Source: Actinophytocola sp963840275 (GTDB taxonomy: Bacteria > Actinomycetota > Actinomycetes > Mycobacteriales > Pseudonocardiaceae). From it: a DNA stretch of 64,000 nt. Each line of letters opens with the position of its first letter. Position 1 is the stretch's first letter. Both the position numbers and the translations under genes were made by a program. The stretch is taken from contig CAWIYK010000005.1 of the NCBI GenBank assembly GCA_963840275.1, positions 1,116,001-1,180,000 of the forward strand, in the 5' to 3' direction. The notes under the pieces are model-generated. The model saw only the letters and a list, made by a program, of their open reading frames with translations, was not told the DNA's origin and ran no database searches. Shown piece by piece: positions 24,257 to 33,494 of the stretch.

Positions 24257-25615
24257 ATGCGGGTGCACCTGGGACTGCCCACCGTCGCTGGGTTCGGCCG
24301 GCTCGTGACCCACACCGCTCCCGGGATTCTCACCCAGGAGTCCACAGTGGACGCCGAGGTCGCGGACGCGCTGCGTGCCGCCGCCACCGTCGAGCTGGTC
24401 CGGCCTTACCACGGGGTCGTCGTGCACGGCGACATGAGCGGCGACCTCGGCGCGGCCTACCCGGAGGCGCCCCGCCCGGACCTGACGGCGGTCACCACCG
24501 CCGCGGTGCTCAGCGCGGCGGGCCGGCGCGTGGTGGTGCGGGACCTCAACGCGACGCGCCAGCAGTACGACCCGGCGCCCGCCGACGTCCGACTGGTCAA
24601 GATCCAGTTGGCGACCTGGGAGGCCGACCTCGAGTTCGCCGGCGGCCTTGCCGCCGCCGACCCCGCGACGCCGGTGGCCCTGTTCGGCGCCACGGTCGGT
24701 CACCTGCCCGACGCGGCGGACCACCGTGCCGTCCGGGGCGACGCGCCCACCGCGATCGCCGCGCTGTTCGACGTCGGCGACATCCACATCGGACGCGCCT
24801 ACGAGCTGTTCCCACTGTCGCACTACCGCAGCGGGAGCGGCCCCATCCGGGTGCACCTGCAGGCCAGCCGGGGCTGCAACCGCACCTGCCGGTACTGCCC
24901 GTACATCAGGACCCTCGGCCGGTGGTCGGGCCGCGAGCCGGACGCGATCGGGCAGGACGCCGCCCGACTGGTCGAGCTCGGCGTGACGGAGATCCAGTTC
25001 CGTGACCAGGACTTCGCCTCCGACCGGGACCACGCGGTCGAGGTGGCGCGCGCCGTCGGCCGCGCCGGGCGCGGCGTGTTGCGCTGGTCGGTCGAGGGCA
25101 ACCTGGACCGGATGAGCCCGGAGGTGCTGCGGGCCCTGCGCGACGGCGGGGCGAGCGAGGTGATCGTCGGGATCGAGTCGGTCGACCGCGCGGTGCTGCG
25201 CAGCGCGCGCCGCCGGGTGCCGGCCGACCTCGCGTCGATGATCGCCGAGGTGCGCGCGGCCGATCTGCGGGTGCGCGGGCTGTTCATGATCGGCCTGCCG
25301 GAGGACTCCTGGGAGCGCCTGCTGGCGACCGTGACCATGGCCATCGACCTCGACCTCGACGCGGCGCAGTTCAACGCGTACTCGCCGCTGCCCGGCGAGC
25401 GGTTCGGCAACTCCGAAACCGCCACCGTGCACGACTTCGTGCCGTTCGGCAACGACTTCCGGTACCGCACCTGCGAGCACATGTCACAACAGGAGGTCCG
25501 GTTCGGCCGCGCGCTCGCCACCGCCGCGTTCGAGGCCCACCGGGCGGGCGACAGCTCGCTCCGCGACCATCACCTGGCCAGGATTCGCCTGCGCGCGGAA
25601 GGACGAGCCGCATGA
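24257..25615 (+). CDS. Radical SAM enzyme with N-terminal Rossmann-like domain
   Basis: 452 residues. The [4Fe-4S]-SAM motif is CNRTCRYC (C207, C211, C214), preceded by an approximately 190-residue N-terminal domain laid out like the B12-binding domain of BchE-type enzymes, but I see no DxHxxG, so cobalamin binding is unproven. The middle has VIGIESVD-like VIVGIESVD and LFMIGLPED, typical of the Elp3/MiaB-like barrel. No C-terminal SPASM cysteines. ATG 24257 sits 7-8 bp after GAGGAGG; GTG 24251 is too close. Role could be methylation, epimerisation or C-C bond chemistry on the carrier- or sugar-bound substrate. Confidence 0.88.
   Translation: MRVHLGLPTVAGFGRLVTHTAPGILTQESTVDAEVADALRAAATVELVRPYHGVVVHGDMSGDLGAAYPEAPRPDLTAVTTAAVLSAAGRRVVVRDLNATRQQYDPAPADVRLVKIQLATWEADLEFAGGLAAADPATPVALFGATVGHLPDAADHRAVRGDAPTAIAALFDVGDIHIGRAYELFPLSHYRSGSGPIRVHLQASRGCNRTCRYCPYIRTLGRWSGREPDAIGQDAARLVELGVTEIQFRDQDFASDRDHAVEVARAVGRAGRGVLRWSVEGNLDRMSPEVLRALRDGGASEVIVGIESVDRAVLRSARRRVPADLASMIAEVRAADLRVRGLFMIGLPEDSWERLLATVTMAIDLDLDAAQFNAYSPLPGERFGNSETATVHDFVPFGNDFRYRTCEHMSQQEVRFGRALATAAFEAHRAGDSSLRDHHLARIRLRAEGRAA
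24340..24352. repeat. Iterated palindrome, perfect copy (GTCCACAGTGGAC)
   Basis: Third perfect copy, inside the radical SAM gene, again in Ser-Thr-Val-Asp phase. Confidence 0.6.
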
Positions 25616-26298
25616 CCGACGAGATTCCGGCCGAGGCGGCCAGGCTGCCACACGGCTACACGAACGTCACCGAGCGCCAGGCCGGCGCGGTGCGCAAGGC
25701 CTACCTCGGGCCGGACGTCCGGGAGCGCCGCGACGTCGAGCTGGCCGCGCTGACCGGGCTCGCCGGCCGGTTCCCGGTGCCCGGCGTGGTGTCCACCGCC
25801 GCCGACGAGCTGACCACCGTCGAGGTGGTCGGGTGGCACGGGCAGGAGGCGCTCGACGCCGGCCGCGCCGAGGACGTGCTCGCGCTGTGCGGTCGGCTCC
25901 GCCGCGAGCTGTCCGCCATCGACCCGGCGACCGTGCCCGGCCTGCCCGGCCGCGGCCGGGTGATCGTGCACGGCGACTTCGGTCCGCAGAACCTGCTCGT
26001 GACGCCGGACGCCGACCGCGCGCTGGCCCTGCTCGACTGGGAGTGGGCGCACCTCGGCGAGGCGGTCGAGGACCTCGCGTGGACGGAGTGGATCGTCCGC
26101 ACCCACCACCCACACCTCGTCGACGCGCTGCCGGCGCTGTACAAGGGTTACGGCGAGTGTCCGGAATGGACGGACCGGCAGCGCGCGATGCTCGACATCT
26201 GCCACCGCTGCCTGGAGTTCTGCGTCCGCTGGGAGGACCCGGTGGCCGTGGAGCTATGGCATGAGCGGATCGCGGCGACCACGGCACTCCAGGAGTGA
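25612..26298 (+). CDS. Aminoglycoside/choline-kinase-like phosphotransferase
   Basis: 228 residues, small for the family. The catalytic loop VHGDFGPQNLLV and the metal motif LLDWEWAHLGEAVEDLAW are intact, so unlike the APH-like protein at 23252 this one should be an active kinase. It likely phosphorylates a sugar or amino alcohol intermediate or serves self-resistance. The start ATG overlaps the radical SAM stop. Confidence 0.88.
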   Translation: MTDEIPAEAARLPHGYTNVTERQAGAVRKAYLGPDVRERRDVELAALTGLAGRFPVPGVVSTAADELTTVEVVGWHGQEALDAGRAEDVLALCGRLRRELSAIDPATVPGLPGRGRVIVHGDFGPQNLLVTPDADRALALLDWEWAHLGEAVEDLAWTEWIVRTHHPHLVDALPALYKGYGECPEWTDRQRAMLDICHRCLEFCVRWEDPVAVELWHERIAATTALQE

Positions 26299-26302
26299 GG
26301 GC

Positions 26303-27499
26303 ATGGCAATTCAGGTATCCGGACGGATGGTCACGCTGTCCACCGCCGTGATGGGACACCCGCTGCGCAAGCGGCAGCTCGCCGAGCTCGGCTCGGCACT
26401 GTCCGGGCTCGCCCCGGAACTGGTGGAGGACCCCGACCCGCTGTCCCAGCGGGGCACGATGCGCACCGCGCGGCTCACGTGGTCGGTGATGGCGTCGCGG
26501 TCCTCGCACCATCTGGTGGTGCAGGACGACTCGGTGCCCGCCGACCGCATCGTCGAGCTGCTGCCCGAGCTGGTCGGGGTGAAGCCGGACGCCGCGATCT
26601 GCCTGTACGCCGACTGGTCCACCACCCAGGCCTCGTTGTGCCGGCTCGCCACGTTGTGGGGCGCGTCGTGGGCGCCGGTGCTGGGACGCGTGCCGGTGCA
26701 GGGCCTGCTGTTGCCCCGGCGGCTGGCGAACGGGCTGCGCGACCACCTCGACGACGAGACCACCCGCTGGGAGCCCTACGACCAGGCCGTCCAGCGACAC
26801 CTGCGGTCGGCCGGCGCGGAGATCGTGGTGGCCACGCCCAACCTGCTCGACCGTGCGGAGGTCCCCAGCCTGCTCACCGACGCGGACCGGCCCCGGCGGT
26901 CCTGCTGCTTCCCGCCGGCCGGGCCGGGCGCGTGGTCGGCGGAGACCTGTGGCCTGCCGGAGGTGCTGCCCCACCTGGCGTGGAGCCGAGGACAGGCCAT
27001 CCTGGTCCGCACCGGCGCCGACCGGGGTCGCTCGCCGAGCCGGCCGGTGCTGGACGTGCTGCGGTCCCGGGGGCACGACCAGCGGGCGCTGCTGGCGGCC
27101 TTCGACGCCGCGTTGCGCGCCACCGAGGCGCGCGACCGCCTGGACCGGGAGGTCGGCGGCGGGTTCCTGTTCGAGCTGTGGCTGCTGGGGGTCGCGCTGG
27201 CCGGCCGGTACGCGCTCGGCGACGGCGCGACGGCCCGCGCCGAACGCGTGCCGGAACGCGACGACCCGGTCGGCTGGTCCGCGCTGCGGACGGTGGCCGA
27301 GGGCGGGCTGTCCAAGTACGTCGACCCGCGCTGCCTCGCCGAGCTGGTCGACTCGACGACCTTCCTGCTGTGTCAGGGAATGCATCACGGTCTGTCCGAA
27401 ATGGACGGCGACCGGCCGCTGACGGAGGGCGAGCTGCTGTCCGACGACGGCAACGATGGCCACGCGGGATCACTGGCCGAGGGAACGGAGCTGCGATGA
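26303..27499 (+). CDS. Glycosyltransferase-like protein, tandem paralogue A
   Basis: 398 residues from ATG 26303 (RBS GGAGTGAGG). It has no family I can name with certainty, but VTLSTAVMGHPLRKRQL, RTARLTWSVMASRSSHHLVVQDDSV and the following LPELVGVKPDAAICLYADW are laid out like the nucleotide-sugar half of GT-A enzymes with a DD metal motif. It shares the same plan with the next gene: MRTARLTWxVMxSRSSHHLVVQDD here against QRSARLAWAAVPSHATHHLVMEDD there. The C-terminal half is helical and of unknown role. GT activity is inferred. Confidence 0.6.
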   Translation: MAIQVSGRMVTLSTAVMGHPLRKRQLAELGSALSGLAPELVEDPDPLSQRGTMRTARLTWSVMASRSSHHLVVQDDSVPADRIVELLPELVGVKPDAAICLYADWSTTQASLCRLATLWGASWAPVLGRVPVQGLLLPRRLANGLRDHLDDETTRWEPYDQAVQRHLRSAGAEIVVATPNLLDRAEVPSLLTDADRPRRSCCFPPAGPGAWSAETCGLPEVLPHLAWSRGQAILVRTGADRGRSPSRPVLDVLRSRGHDQRALLAAFDAALRATEARDRLDREVGGGFLFELWLLGVALAGRYALGDGATARAERVPERDDPVGWSALRTVAEGGLSKYVDPRCLAELVDSTTFLLCQGMHHGLSEMDGDRPLTEGELLSDDGNDGHAGSLAEGTELR

Positions 27500-28641
27500 C
27501 CGGGCCGATCCACATCTCCGCCGCCGTGCTCACCCACCCGGCGCGGCGCCACATCGCCGAACGGCTTCGCGACGAGCACCCCGAACTGGACCCGCTGGTG
27601 GTCGTCGACCCTCGGCCGACCGGGCCGCGCGGCGCCCAACGCAGCGCCCGGCTGGCCTGGGCGGCGGTGCCCTCGCACGCCACCCACCACCTCGTCATGG
27701 AGGACGACGTGGTGGTGTCGCCGGAGTTCACCGCCGAGCTGTACCGCGTGGTGGCCGCCCGTCCCCGGGACGCGCTGAGCCTGTTCTCCGAGTGGGGCTC
27801 GCGCTCCACCCAGGCTGCCAGGATCGCCGCGCTGGCCGGTTCGCCGTGGGTGGACGTGATGGCCGACTACGTGCCGACCCAGGCGCTGGTGATGCCGGCC
27901 GAGGTGGCCCGGCGGTTCGCCGCGTTCCTCACCGCCACGACCGACTACGAGCACACCGACGCGGCGGTGCGCCGGTTCCTGCACGCCGAGGGCGTCGAGG
28001 TCGTGGTGTCCACGGTGAACCTCGTCGACCACCTCGAGCTGCGCAGCCTGCTCTCCGGGCACGACGTGTGGGGTCCCCGGCCGTCCGGCTGCTACCTGCC
28101 GAACCCCGCCGACCGCACGGACTTCGCGGACTGGACCGGTCCGGTGCTGCGGCCGCGGCTGGTGCCGTACCTGCCGAGGGCGCAGTACCTGAGCCGGCCG
28201 CTGTGCCTGGTAAAGCAGCGCTACGACGACGACTGGCGGTCGGTGCCGGCGACCGAGTACCTCGCCGGCCACGGCGTCCCGCCGCACGCGACCATGACCG
28301 ACCTGCTCGACGCGCTGGCCTCCGTCCCGCACGGCGACGCGCTCCGCGGCGAGATCGGCTACGGGATGCTGCACGACCTGTGGCAGGTCGTGTTCGTGCT
28401 CGGCATGGCGGTCGCCCAGATCCGGCCCGGGATCGGCGAGATCGAGCTGAAGCGGGCCATGTCCACGTCGGTGGCGCGTGCCCTGCTCGGCTCGATCACC
28501 GGCGGCGCGCTGCGCGACCGGGTCGACGCGGAGACCCTCGAAAGGCTGGACCCGACGTTCGACACGCTCGTCCGGCGCGGCGTGTTCGCCGGGGCGTACC
28601 ACGTGACCCGGCAGGCCGCCGCGATCGGCGCGGCCGCGTGA
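27496..28641 (+). CDS. Glycosyltransferase-like protein, tandem paralogue B
   Basis: 381 residues. Paralogue of the preceding gene: HHLVMEDDVVVSPEF resembles the acidic motif of GT25-type or related GT-A transferases, followed by LSLFSEWGSRSTQAARIAAL and a shared YVPTQALVMP segment. The C-terminal half contains HDLWQVVFVLGMAVAQIRPG, equivalent to FELWLLGVALAGRYALG in paralogue A. The pair arose by tandem duplication and diverged, so they may form a heterodimer or add two residues in sequence. ATG overlaps the previous stop. Confidence 0.65.
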   Translation: MTGPIHISAAVLTHPARRHIAERLRDEHPELDPLVVVDPRPTGPRGAQRSARLAWAAVPSHATHHLVMEDDVVVSPEFTAELYRVVAARPRDALSLFSEWGSRSTQAARIAALAGSPWVDVMADYVPTQALVMPAEVARRFAAFLTATTDYEHTDAAVRRFLHAEGVEVVVSTVNLVDHLELRSLLSGHDVWGPRPSGCYLPNPADRTDFADWTGPVLRPRLVPYLPRAQYLSRPLCLVKQRYDDDWRSVPATEYLAGHGVPPHATMTDLLDALASVPHGDALRGEIGYGMLHDLWQVVFVLGMAVAQIRPGIGEIELKRAMSTSVARALLGSITGGALRDRVDAETLERLDPTFDTLVRRGVFAGAYHVTRQAAAIGAAA

Positions 28642-29648
28642 GCGCCGGGTCGCGGCCGTCGGTGTCGCTGGTGCTGCTGACGTTCAACCGCTGGGACCGC
28701 ACCGCCCGGCTGCTCGAGTCCATTGTGGATGACGCGGACGACTACGCCGACGTCGAGCTGGTCTGGGTGGACAACGGCTCGGCGGACGACACGCGACGCG
28801 GGTTCGAGGCCTGGCTCGCCACGCACGAGTCGATGTTCCACCGCGTGGTGCGCCGGTTCAACGACGTCAACCACGGGTTCATCGTCGGCGTCAACGAGGG
28901 CGCGAGCCTCGCCACCGGCGAGCACGTCTGCCTGATCAACAGCGACGCCGTGGTCACCGGCGGCTGGCGGCGCGGGCTGCTGCGCGCGCTCGCCGAGCCG
29001 GGCGTCGCCGCGGCCGGGCCGGTGTCCGACGGCATGCCGTGGAACCAGTCCCTCGACAAGCGCGGCCGCGGGATCCGGCCGGTGCCGGTCGTGTACGGGT
29101 TCTGCGTCCTGATCACCCGCGCGGCGCTGGACACGGTCGGCCTGCTCGACGAGCGGTACGGCCGCGGCGTGATCGAGGTCGAGGACTGGTGCGAGCGGGC
29201 GACCAGGGCCGGGCTGCGGTTCGCGGTGAACACCGACGTCTTCGTCGGCCACGACGAGCCGCACGCGTCGTACACCCCTCGGGTCAACGGGATGCTGCAC
29301 ATCCGCAACCGCGGCCTGTTCGAACGGAAGTGGGGCGTCGGGCCGTGGTACTGGGGCGACCGCGAAGCCGCGGCCCGCGGCTTCGACACCACGGTCGTGC
29401 GGGTCGCCGGGGACGGCGTCCTCGACGAGGCGGCCCTGCGGTCCGAACTGGACACCCTGGACGAGCGAACCGAGCTGCTGGTGGTCGCACCGCACCGGGA
29501 CGACGACGAACACCTGTCCTGGCTGCACACGGCGCGGCGGGACCCGCGCCTGAACGTGGTGTGCGTCCGGCCCGACTGGGACGAGCGCGCACTGGAGCCG
29601 CTGTGCGCGGCCAACGCCCGCGGCGCGGTCACGGAGGTCGCGCGGTGA
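28638..29648 (+). CDS. Family 2 glycosyltransferase
   Basis: 336 residues. GT-A fold with SLVLLTFNRWDR, VWVDNGSAD and the metal motif position CLINSDAVV; EVEDWCERATRAGLRFAVN is the usual acceptor/general-base region. After about residue 240 it carries an additional C-terminal segment of about 90 residues with a second alpha/beta pattern (LLVVAPHRDDDEHLSW) that is not part of the minimal GT2 fold. GTG 28638 overlaps the previous stop by GTGA. Confidence 0.87.
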   Translation: MSAGSRPSVSLVLLTFNRWDRTARLLESIVDDADDYADVELVWVDNGSADDTRRGFEAWLATHESMFHRVVRRFNDVNHGFIVGVNEGASLATGEHVCLINSDAVVTGGWRRGLLRALAEPGVAAAGPVSDGMPWNQSLDKRGRGIRPVPVVYGFCVLITRAALDTVGLLDERYGRGVIEVEDWCERATRAGLRFAVNTDVFVGHDEPHASYTPRVNGMLHIRNRGLFERKWGVGPWYWGDREAAARGFDTTVVRVAGDGVLDEAALRSELDTLDERTELLVVAPHRDDDEHLSWLHTARRDPRLNVVCVRPDWDERALEPLCAANARGAVTEVAR

Positions 29649-30658
29649 CCGGCTTCTGGGCCGAGGCCGCCGCGGCGGCCCTCGGCTGGCGGTCGGTGGT
29701 GGTCGAGCCGCTCACCGGCAGCACGTCGGGCGAGCGGGTGGTGCGGGTGCGCGCGGGGGCGGAGTCGGCCGTGCTCAAACGGTTCGACGCCGCCGACCTC
29801 GGTCTCGCCCGGCTCGCCGGCCGGCTGCCGGACGCCCCGTTCGCCCGGGTGGTGGGGGAGAGCCCGCCACACCGGGTGCTCGCCTTCGCCGACCTCGGCA
29901 CCGGCACGCTCGACCAGCGGTTCGGCGACCACCCCGCCGGCCGGCGCGCGGCGGCCGAGCACTACGTCCGCGCCGTGGAGGCGGCCGGCGCGGCGCTGGC
30001 CGCGTTCGGCACGCCGCCGCCGGTCGCACCGCACGTGTCGCTCGACGCGTTCCTCGGGTTCGCCGCGCTGACCCCGTCCGCGCGCGACCTCGCCACACCG
30101 ACCGGGCAGCTCACCGCGATCGCCGGCCACACCCGGGACGAGCCGCCGCCCGCACCGGCGCTGGCCGCCGCCCGCCGCGCGGACGCCGACCTCGCCGGCC
30201 GGCTCGCCGGTCTGCTGGACCGGCGGCGGTGGATCCTGCAGGACGTCAACCCGTCCAACCTCGTCCTCACCGAGGATGGCGCCGCCCGCTGGGTCGACGT
30301 GCTGCCGGCCGCCGGGCTGCCGGAGACCTCGCTGCTCGCCCTGCCGGGCAGTCACTTCCGGCTCGACGAGCCGACCATGCTCGACGTGCTCGCGGCCGCC
30401 GGAGTCGTCGCGGACCCGGTGCTGCTGCGGACACTGAACGGGCTCTACTCGGTGTTCACCTTGTGCGACACGGTGTGCGGGCTCGCCGACGGCAGCCGGA
30501 ACGGCCTCGTCCACTCCGGACTGGACTACCGGGACAACGAGAAGTTCTCGCTCGGCCTGGCCGCCGAGCTGCTGGCCGACGGACTGGCCGAGGCCACCGG
30601 GTACCTGCCGTTCGTCGAGTGGCTGGCCGCCGTCCCGCCCACTCGGGGGCTGGCGTGA
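29645..30658 (+). CDS. APH-fold kinase-like protein
   Basis: 337 residues. Nucleotide-binding half: SAVLKRFD and VLAFADLGTGTLDQRF. Catalytic region: WILQDVNPSNLVLTEDGAARWVDV, which keeps the catalytic Asp and Asn (DxNPSN) but has Gln-Asp in place of His-Gly-Asp and VDV in place of IDF/W. It may be active. Third member of this fold in the operon. GTG 29645 overlaps the preceding GT2 stop; the following gene overlaps its stop in turn. Confidence 0.72.
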   Translation: MTGFWAEAAAAALGWRSVVVEPLTGSTSGERVVRVRAGAESAVLKRFDAADLGLARLAGRLPDAPFARVVGESPPHRVLAFADLGTGTLDQRFGDHPAGRRAAAEHYVRAVEAAGAALAAFGTPPPVAPHVSLDAFLGFAALTPSARDLATPTGQLTAIAGHTRDEPPPAPALAAARRADADLAGRLAGLLDRRRWILQDVNPSNLVLTEDGAARWVDVLPAAGLPETSLLALPGSHFRLDEPTMLDVLAAAGVVADPVLLRTLNGLYSVFTLCDTVCGLADGSRNGLVHSGLDYRDNEKFSLGLAAELLADGLAEATGYLPFVEWLAAVPPTRGLA

Positions 30659-31569
30659 GGGCGGCGGTGGTGGTGCCGGTGCGCGGTGGGGACCGGGACA
30701 CGGCGCCCGCGTTGCGGGCGATCGGGGCGGCCGCGCGTGCGGCCGGTGCCCGGTTCGTGGTGGTGGACAACGGGATCGAGCCCGTGGCGCTGGCCGGGCT
30801 GGCCGGCACGGGCGCCGAGGTCGTGCCGTGTGCGACGGTCGGCTCGTACGCCGCGCGCAACGCCGGGGTCGCGGCCGTGCTGGGGGAGCGGCCCGACGCG
30901 ATCCTGTTCACCGACGCCGACTGCCGCCCGGGGCCGGACTGGCCGGCGCACCTGCTCGACCTGCTGCGTACCGCCGACGTCGTCACCGCGACCGCCGCGC
31001 CGCGCGCGGACCGGCCGATCGGCGCGGGTGCCGCGGCCGACTACCTGCACCGCCTGGCGGCATGGTCGGGCGGCGCGGTGTGCTGTGGCGAACCGGTCAA
31101 CACCATGGACACCCGGGCGGCCGCGGTGCGCGCCGACCTGTTCCGCGACAAGGGGTTCGACACCCGCCTGCGGTTCGCGGGCGACGCGGTGTTCGGCCGG
31201 ACCGCCCGCGCGGCCGGCGCTCGGGTCGTCGGCTGCCACCACGCCGTCCTCAGCCACGACCCGCCGCGTAGCTGGTCCGGCGAGCTGCGCAAGTACCGGC
31301 ACATCGCCGCGAGCCTCGTCGACGACCTGCGCGCGATCCCGCGCCGCGAGGTGCTGCGGCTGCTGCCCGAACACGCCCACCTGTTGCTCCCGCCGCCGCC
31401 GTCGGCCGTCCCGGGCGCCCGGGAGCGGCTGGCCAGAGCGATGCGCGCGTTCGACCGCGCCGACCCAGGCCGGGCGGCGGCGCTCTACCGGGCCGTGCGG
31501 GAGCTCGGCTGGACGCTCGGCTGGTCCCGGCGGCACGGAGAACGCGCCGAGACGGCACCAACTGCTTGA
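30655..31569 (+). CDS. Family 2-like glycosyltransferase
   Basis: 304 residues. RAAVVVPVRGGDRDT opens a GT-A domain, RFVVVDNG follows, and ILFTDADCRPGPDW carries the DxD motif. TRLRFAGDAVFGRTARAAGARV and SHDPPRSWSGELRKYRHIA match GT2 enzymes with an acceptor site like those of mycofactocin or teichoic-acid type glycosyltransferases. Last of the four transferase-like genes. GTG overlaps the previous stop by 4 bp; a 20-bp gap separates it from the AKR gene. Confidence 0.82.
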   Translation: MRAAVVVPVRGGDRDTAPALRAIGAAARAAGARFVVVDNGIEPVALAGLAGTGAEVVPCATVGSYAARNAGVAAVLGERPDAILFTDADCRPGPDWPAHLLDLLRTADVVTATAAPRADRPIGAGAAADYLHRLAAWSGGAVCCGEPVNTMDTRAAAVRADLFRDKGFDTRLRFAGDAVFGRTARAAGARVVGCHHAVLSHDPPRSWSGELRKYRHIAASLVDDLRAIPRREVLRLLPEHAHLLLPPPPSAVPGARERLARAMRAFDRADPGRAAALYRAVRELGWTLGWSRRHGERAETAPTA

Positions 31570-31589
31570 CCAACCATGGAGGTGACACG

Positions 31590-32585
31590 GTGGAACACCG
31601 GCGGATGGGCTGGACCGGGCTGGCGGTCAGCGAGCTGACCCTCGGCGCCATGACATTCGGCAACGAGGCCGACGCCGAGGAGGCGGGCCGGATCGTCGCG
31701 TCCTATGTGGACGCGGGCGGCTTCACGTTCGACACCGCGGACGGCTACGCGGGCGGGCGGTCCGAGGAGATCCTCGGCGCCCTGCTCGAGGGTCGCCGCG
31801 ACCAGGCGGTGATCTCGACGAAGGTGCGGTTCGCCACCGGGCCCGGCCCGAACGACCGCGGGTACTCCCGCCGCCACATCCTGGACAGCGTGCACCAGTC
31901 GCTGCGCCGCCTGCGCACCGACTGGATCGACATCTACCTGCTGCACTGCTGGGACCCGCGCTGCGAGCTGGAAGAGACGCTGTCCTGTCTGGACCGGCTG
32001 GTCGCGGACGGGAAGGTCCGCTACATCGGGGTGAGCAACTTCGCCGCGTGGCACGTGATGAAGGGCCTCGGCATCTCGGCGCGGCGGGGCTGGGAGCCGT
32101 TCACGGTGATCCAGCCGCAGTACTCGCTCATCGGCCGCAGCACCGAGCGGGAGCTGCTGCCGCTGGCCGAGAGCGAACGGCTCGGCGTGTTCGGCTGGAG
32201 CCCGCTCGGCGGCGGCCTGCTCACCGGCAAGTACCCCCGCGTCGACGACTTCGCGGACGGCACCCGGGCGGCCGACAGCGCGCGCCGCGGCTCGCCGACC
32301 ATGCGCAACCGGTTCACCGACCAGAACCTGGCGATCGTCGACACCCTGCGCCAGCTCGCCGAGGAGCACGGGCACGGGCCGGCGAAGATCGCGCTCCGGT
32401 GGGCGATGCGCCAACCAGGCGTGACGAGCACCATCCTCGGCGCCCGCACGGACAAGCAGCTGCGCGAGAACCTCGGCGCGCTGGGGTGCGAGCTGCCCGA
32501 GGAGGCCTGGGCCCGGCTCGACGAGGTGAGCCGGCCGGCGCCGGAGTACCCGATGGACCTGATCACCTACTCGAGCGCGGTGTAG
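31590..32585 (+). CDS. Aldo/keto reductase
   Basis: 331 residues from GTG 31590 (RBS GGAGGTG; TTG 31566 rejected). The AKR tetrad is present: Asp and Tyr in FDTADGYAGG, Lys in VISTKV, His in LLHCWDPR. VIQPQYSLIGRSTERELLP and the C-terminal SxxLGARTDKQLRENL-type NADPH site (STILGARTDKQL) are typical of the YajO/Gfo-like AKR subgroup seen in deoxysugar clusters. Probable NADPH-dependent reduction of a keto-sugar. Confidence 0.93.
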   Translation: MEHRRMGWTGLAVSELTLGAMTFGNEADAEEAGRIVASYVDAGGFTFDTADGYAGGRSEEILGALLEGRRDQAVISTKVRFATGPGPNDRGYSRRHILDSVHQSLRRLRTDWIDIYLLHCWDPRCELEETLSCLDRLVADGKVRYIGVSNFAAWHVMKGLGISARRGWEPFTVIQPQYSLIGRSTERELLPLAESERLGVFGWSPLGGGLLTGKYPRVDDFADGTRAADSARRGSPTMRNRFTDQNLAIVDTLRQLAEEHGHGPAKIALRWAMRQPGVTSTILGARTDKQLRENLGALGCELPEEAWARLDEVSRPAPEYPMDLITYSSAV

Positions 32586-32588
32586 CGG

Positions 32589-33494
32589 GTGACCGCCAGG
32601 GTGGTGCTGATCGGCGCCAAGGGACGAATCGGGGCCGCGGCGGGCACGTTGCTGGCCGAACGCGGCCACGACGTGCTCGGGCTGGCCAGGGACCCGGACC
32701 GGCCCGATCACCGGCCGACGCCGTTCCCGGTGCGGGAGCTGGCCTTCGACGACCCGGCCCGGCTGGCGGCCGACCTCGCTGGGGCGACCACGGTCGTCTA
32801 CTGCGCGGGCGCGCACCACGGCGCGGTCGAGACGGTCCACGAGCTGGCCGTGTTCGAGATCAACGCGGTCAGCGCGGTGCGGGCGGCCCTGGCCGCGGCA
32901 CACGCGGGCGCGTCGCGGTTCGTGTACCTCAGCTCGACCGCGGTGCTGGAGGCCGAGGACGGCACCCCGGCGGGCGCGTACGTCCGGTCGAAACGACTGG
33001 CCGAGCAACTGCTGCCGGCGACCTTTCCCGGCGCGTTGACCGTGCTGCGGCTGGGCTGGGTCATCGACCCGGTCGACGACGTCGCCTATCGGCACCTGTG
33101 GCCCGAGTCGGGGACACAGGTGATCGTGGGCGGGCTGCCGGTGCCGATGGTGTCGTTGGCGGACGTGGCGGCGGCGATCGAGCTGCTGTGCCGGCCGGAG
33201 CTGCTCGACCGCGCGGACCTGGCGGGCAACGTCGATCTCGTCGGCGGCTGCCCGACCCAGACGGCGTTGTACGGCTTGGTGTCCGAGCTGGCGCGCGAGC
33301 CGCTGCGGGTCGTCGACGCGCGCACCCCGGCCAGGGTCGCCCGGATCGCGGCCGCGCGCCGGACCGCGCGGGAGTCGCCGACGTGGTTGACCACGGCCGT
33401 GCCCGGCCGCACGACGGACTGGGCGCGGCACGGGCTGGAGCTGGGGTCGTGGCGGGACAGCGTGGCGGGGTTGTGGGAGGCGCAGGCACGATGA
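32589..33494 (+). CDS. NAD(P)-dependent epimerase/dehydratase (extended SDR)
   Basis: 301 residues. Dinucleotide site VLIGAKGRIGAAAG is a variant of GxxGxxG; catalytic Ser in YLSSTAV and the YxxxK motif in AYVRSK are present. It resembles NDP-sugar epimerases/reductases but lacks an obvious nucleotide-diphosphate-binding C-terminus, so the substrate may not be an NDP-sugar. GTG 32589 follows the AKR gene by 3 bp and overlaps the MFS gene by ATGA; the AKR/SDR pair probably tailors one keto group. Confidence 0.88.
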   Translation: MTARVVLIGAKGRIGAAAGTLLAERGHDVLGLARDPDRPDHRPTPFPVRELAFDDPARLAADLAGATTVVYCAGAHHGAVETVHELAVFEINAVSAVRAALAAAHAGASRFVYLSSTAVLEAEDGTPAGAYVRSKRLAEQLLPATFPGALTVLRLGWVIDPVDDVAYRHLWPESGTQVIVGGLPVPMVSLADVAAAIELLCRPELLDRADLAGNVDLVGGCPTQTALYGLVSELAREPLRVVDARTPARVARIAAARRTARESPTWLTTAVPGRTTDWARHGLELGSWRDSVAGLWEAQAR

